From an uncultured Aliiroseovarius sp. (GTDB lineage: Bacteria > Pseudomonadota > Alphaproteobacteria > Rhodobacterales > Rhodobacteraceae): DNA of 64,000 nt. The notes beneath the pieces are model-generated. The model was not told the DNA's origin. It made no database searches and saw only the letters and a list, made by a program, of their open reading frames with translations. The translations under genes were made by a program, and so were the position numbers. This document shows, one piece after another, positions 61,350-64,000 of the stretch (the stretch's first letter is position 1; the number at the start of each line of letters is the position of its first letter). The stretch lies in NCBI RefSeq assembly GCF_947492455.1, contig NZ_CANLNB010000003.1:1-64000 (forward strand), read 5' to 3'.

Positions 61350-61991
61350 ATGCGTATCCTGACTGCGATCCTTGCTTTGACCCTGTCGGCCTCGGTGGCC
61401 CTCGCGGGCCCCGTGAACTTCAATTCATGGCGCACGCATTGGTTCGCGTTCTTCTCGAAAGTCACCTTTGCCCCGTCCGCGGGTGCGATTGGGGTGAGGG
61501 CGGACGGGTCGGTGTCGATCACCTATGACCGCTTGGCGCCCGAAGACTGGGAGGCGCGCATGGCCAGTTGGGTCTGGGATGTGGACAGCTCGGTCCCGGC
61601 GACGGACCTGCGCCAGAAGGGCGGGGATGATCGCAACCTTGCACTCTACTTCGCGTTCCTGCCGAAATCCGAGGCCGAACGTCTGCAAGGCACCCGCAGC
61701 CTGCGCAAGCTTCTGAACCACCCGGAGGGCCGCGTGCTGGTCTATGTCTGGGGCGGCGACCACAATCGCGGGGCGGTGCTGGGCTCGCCCTATCTGGGAC
61801 CGCGCGGCAAGACCATCGTGCTGCGCCCGTCGGGCACTGGATCACATGTGGAAGCCGTCGATCTGGCCGCAGATTATCGCCGCGCGTTCGGCACGAACCC
61901 TGAAGCGCTGGTCGCGTTGGCCCTGTCGGCAGACAGCGACGATACGGATGTGGTCATGCAGGGGCAGGTCAGTAATCTGCGTTTGCAATGA
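61350..61991 (+). CDS. DUF3047-like secreted protein
   Basis: A 213-residue protein with a signal peptide (1-20, ending ALAG). Its mature domain has DRLAPEDWEARMASWVWDVDSSVPATDLRQKGGDDRNLALYFAF, LLYVWGG-like and TIVLRPS segments typical of the DUF3047 family. The ATG at 61350 is preceded by GGAGC. Function is unknown. It is followed by a cytochrome c lipoprotein gene on the same strand. Confidence 0.82.
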   Translation: MRILTAILALTLSASVALAGPVNFNSWRTHWFAFFSKVTFAPSAGAIGVRADGSVSITYDRLAPEDWEARMASWVWDVDSSVPATDLRQKGGDDRNLALYFAFLPKSEAERLQGTRSLRKLLNHPEGRVLVYVWGGDHNRGAVLGSPYLGPRGKTIVLRPSGTGSHVEAVDLAADYRRAFGTNPEALVALALSADSDDTDVVMQGQVSNLRLQ

Positions 61992-62066
61992 CCTAGGGTT
62001 GCACGTAAACGCAGGCGTGATAGAATCACCCCATAGCAAGTCTTTGAAAGACAACAGGGTTCCCCA

Positions 62067-62477
62067 ATGCGCCGCGCAGCACCCCTTCTTCTGATCCTTC
62101 TGGCCGCCTGTCAGCCACAGGATATCTTCCGCACTCAGGCCAAACCCAAGGTTCAGGACGTGTCCGACCTGACCGGGGCCGAGATCTATGCCGAGAACTG
62201 CGCCGCCTGCCACGGCAATGATGCCAAGGGCGGCGTCTATCCCAGCGCGCCGGGCCTGACCAAATTGACCGCCAAACACGGCGGCACCTTCCCGACCCGC
62301 TATGTCATGTCGACCATCGACGGCTATGCCAAAGGCACCCAACGCGGCCCCATGCCCGAGTTCGGCGCGCTTCTGGACAGCGAAATGGAGGTCTGGGTGG
62401 ACGAAAAAGGCGTTATGACCCCGACGCCTGCTGCGCTGGTACGGCTGGCGGAGTATCTGGAGTCTGTGCAGGACTGA
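62067..62477 (+). CDS. Cytochrome c lipoprotein
   Basis: A 136-residue protein with a lipoprotein signal (LLLILLAAC, lipid-modified Cys15) and one class I haem motif CAACH with a later PMPEFG methionine candidate as axial ligand. It is probably anchored to the outer face of a membrane in the periplasm and carries electrons. It may share a transcript with the DUF3047-like gene 75 bp upstream. Its redox partner is unknown. Confidence 0.85.
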   Translation: MRRAAPLLLILLAACQPQDIFRTQAKPKVQDVSDLTGAEIYAENCAACHGNDAKGGVYPSAPGLTKLTAKHGGTFPTRYVMSTIDGYAKGTQRGPMPEFGALLDSEMEVWVDEKGVMTPTPAALVRLAEYLESVQD

Positions 62478-62533
62478 TCTGCGCGCGGCTTAGCCCCAAA
62501 ACGTAACCCTCCGCAGGTCACGTGAAACAGAGG

Positions 62534-62676
62534 GCCACGCCCGACCCTGGGTGGGCGTCGTTGGCATCTCAGTTTGTTAAGCCCTCTCCGCATCCGCAGC
62601 GTTTCGTTTGCCGGTCCGTTGCAATACGCCCTCCCGGGGGGGGGATGGTCGGGCGTGGCCCGTGCGGTGCACGGGC
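62534..62676. repeat. G+C-rich intergenic inverted-repeat element, copy 2
   Basis: A perfect 13-bp inverted repeat (62534-62546 / 62647-62659) encloses CCCTGGGTGGG and CGCCCTCCC blocks as in copy 1 at 18255-18326, but with about 70 bp of extra sequence between. An 8-bp hairpin follows (62658-62665 / 62669-62676). It fills most of the 217-bp gap after the cytochrome gene. Confidence 0.65.
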
Positions 62677-62694
62677 TGGGTAAATAGTCGACCT

Positions 62695-63531
62695 CTACCT
62701 CAGAAGTTCAATCTGCTCAGAAAACTCCGGGGCTTGGTAGTAGAGTAATGCAGCTTCGTGGATATGGTCTGAACTTTCCAAATCCGGATCAAGTGCTGAA
62801 ACAGTTTGCGAAACGGCGTCTAGGCTTAGGATTACGGCTTGGATAGCAAGTGCTGCGATGTTTTCAAAGCCTAGCCCTATTGTGCTACTCGCATTGTTAG
62901 TATCGCGCTCGAAGGCGAAAAACGATGCATGTGCAAATTCTGACGCGAGCTCAAAGATACTTGCCTCAACGCCTTGGAATAGAATCTTTGCTCTAGGACT
63001 GGCTAGTCCAACAATGTCGATGCGTTGAGCACGGTCGTGCAAGTAGCACTGCTTCTTTCGTGCTCCCTCTCCTTTCTCAAAAAAATCCACACAACCTTTG
63101 ATATGTTCCGACTTTTCTAAATTTGTATGGACTTGAACAAGCTGGCTTGTGCGATCTGTTTTGAAGAAGGCCTTTTGTGCTCGGAAAGCTTTGTAGATGG
63201 AGTACATTTCCGCACGCTTTGCATAGTCGCTATCTCCTGAGAGTATGTAAGCAGCCCCCAAGCAAGCTTCATAAACAGTTCGCGCGAGTTAAAGGCTATC
63301 TTTGGTGCGTACAGATAGTTCAGCGGCGAGGTCAGAAATCACAGTGCCCGTTGAGCAAGCAGAGATTAAGAGACCGGAGGAAACTCGTCTCTGTTGCGTG
63401 CTGAAGACCTGTTTGTTCCCACTGAGAATTAGTTCAACGGATAGTCGGTTGAGTAACCATAGGGAGGTGTCAAGAAACTGAATCTTTTCAGAATTTTCCT
63501 TTGAGTGAGTTTTCTCAAACGTTAATTCCAT
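62695..63531 (-). pseudogene. Gene broken by an in-frame stop, DUF5677-like
   Basis: A single frame from the ATG at 63531 to 62695 is interrupted only by one TAA at 63289-63291. The sequence across it (RTKDSL, stop, LARTVYEACLGAAYIL) reads through without loss of pattern. The whole would be about 278 residues. The segments RTVYEACLGAAYIL and ASEFAHASFFAFERD resemble DUF5677-type proteins, at low confidence. DNA is clearly AT-richer than its neighbours. The ATG overlaps the parE stop by one base. It could be a recent point mutation, a sequencing error or, less likely, read-through. Confidence 0.75.
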
Positions 63532-64000
63532 CAAACATCCAACTCCTCCACGAACTTCGCGTTCTCCTGAATATATTGGAAACGAAGTTCGGGTTTTTTG
63601 CCCATCAGCTGCTCGACAAGGGATGCGGTTTCGCCGGGTTCGTCCTCGTCGATCGTCACGCGGATGAGCGTCCGGGATGCCGGGTCCATCGTGGTTTCTT
63701 TCAGGTCTTTTGCGTCCATCTCGCCCAGACCTTTAAAGCGGCTGACATCGATTTTGCCCTTGCCGCCCAGACCTTTTTCCAGATGCGCGTCGCGTTCGGC
63801 CTCGTCCACGCAATAGACGCGGCGGGCGCCTTGGGTCAGGCGGAACAGCGGCGGGCAGGCGAGGTACAGGTGGCCCGCGTCGATCATCGGGCGCATTTGG
63901 GTGAAGAAGAACGTCATCAGAAGCGAGGCAATGTGCGCCCCGTCCACATCCGCGTCGGTCATGATGATGATCTTGTCATAGCGCAGATCGTCGACGTTGA
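63531..64000 (-). CDS. parE: DNA topoisomerase IV subunit B, C-terminal part
   Basis: Partial gene cut by the window end; only the last roughly 155 residues are visible. The TOPRIM-domain motif [19 protein letters not shown] with the metal-binding DxDxD, and the C-terminal [19 protein letters not shown] plus [19 protein letters not shown], are typical of type IIA topoisomerase B subunits. The short ending after QYIQENA favours ParE over GyrB. It decatenates chromosomes with ParC. Confidence 0.93.
   Translation of the reverse strand, partial: NVDDLRYDKIIIMTDADVDGAHIASLLMTFFFTQMRPMIDAGHLYLACPPLFRLTQGARRVYCVDEAERDAHLEKGLGGKGKIDVSRFKGLGEMDAKDLKETTMDPASRTLIRVTIDEDEPGETASLVEQLMGKKPELRFQYIQENAKFVEELDV

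Noticed and set aside
1-64000. CRISPR arrays, tRNA or rRNA genes, insertion sequences, prophage
   Set aside because: No regularly spaced repeats, tRNA-like cloverleaf segments, transposase or phage structural genes were seen.

Overview
This window looks like chromosomal DNA of a marine alphaproteobacterium of the Rhodobacteraceae (Roseobacter group). That assignment is inferred from several features: the aapJQMP amino-acid ABC transporter, an ATP12-type F1-ATPase chaperone, a plant/alphaproteobacterial-type glutamate-cysteine ligase, an rpmH-rnpA-yidD block linked to yidC-MOSC-engB-argB, LolCD, a LuxR-type regulator without a LuxI, and high-GC codon use. No rRNA, tRNA, CRISPR array, insertion sequence or prophage was seen.

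Layout. 0-7.4 kb: a secreted unknown and an EamA permease, then the end of the spc operon and the alpha operon (rplO-secY-adk / rpsM-rpsK-rpoA-rplQ), split by strong hairpins. 7.5-13.5 kb: a LuxR solo, rarA, a cytochrome c'/b561 pair, and a tightly coupled crcB-rluA-type synthase-HAD-ATP12 run. 13.7-18.2 kb: aapJQMP with an attenuator after aapJ. 18.2-22.3 kb: rpiB, small housekeeping and unknown genes, a sixA-ferredoxin-desaturase set and argB. 22.4-30.8 kb: an SDR, then on the minus strand the rpmH-rnpA-yidD ... yidC-MOSC-engB block, interrupted by two DUF1127-like genes, ttcA and a GGDEF/EAL protein. 31-34.6 kb: a VTT membrane protein, a flavoprotein disulfide reductase and an orphan histidine kinase. 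34.7-43 kb: a fasciclin protein, then the most unusual region: a self-sufficient reductive-dehalogenase-like fusion protein and its TetR regulator, divergent from an MttB-family methyltransferase and a DgcA/TMADH-like flavoprotein, with a twin palindromic operator between them. 43-55 kb: an OmpA-like protein, ubiA/rsmE, gshA, an AT-richer eamA-marR pair, an FAD-linked oxidase, glpK, dgkA. 55-64 kb: tdk, a hydroxyacid dehydrogenase-csaA-proC run, a ybjN-like gene, lolCD, a cytochrome c lipoprotein, a gene broken by an in-frame TAA, and the 3' part of parE.

How parts connect. The ribosomal, Sec, YidC, RnpA and RpoA genes are core expression and membrane-insertion functions. The aap, glpK, flavoprotein and dehydrogenase genes point to a heterotroph that scavenges amino acids, glycerol and hydroxy acids. 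The 35-43 kb cluster suggests use of a methylated-amine and/or halogenated substrate with cobalamin chemistry under TetR control. This is an inference: the individual families are recognisable, but the combination is the best candidate here for an undescribed system. Several intergenic repeat families recur: a GGATATTT...CAAGA element in three copies, a G+C-rich inverted-repeat element in two copies, and a double hairpin.
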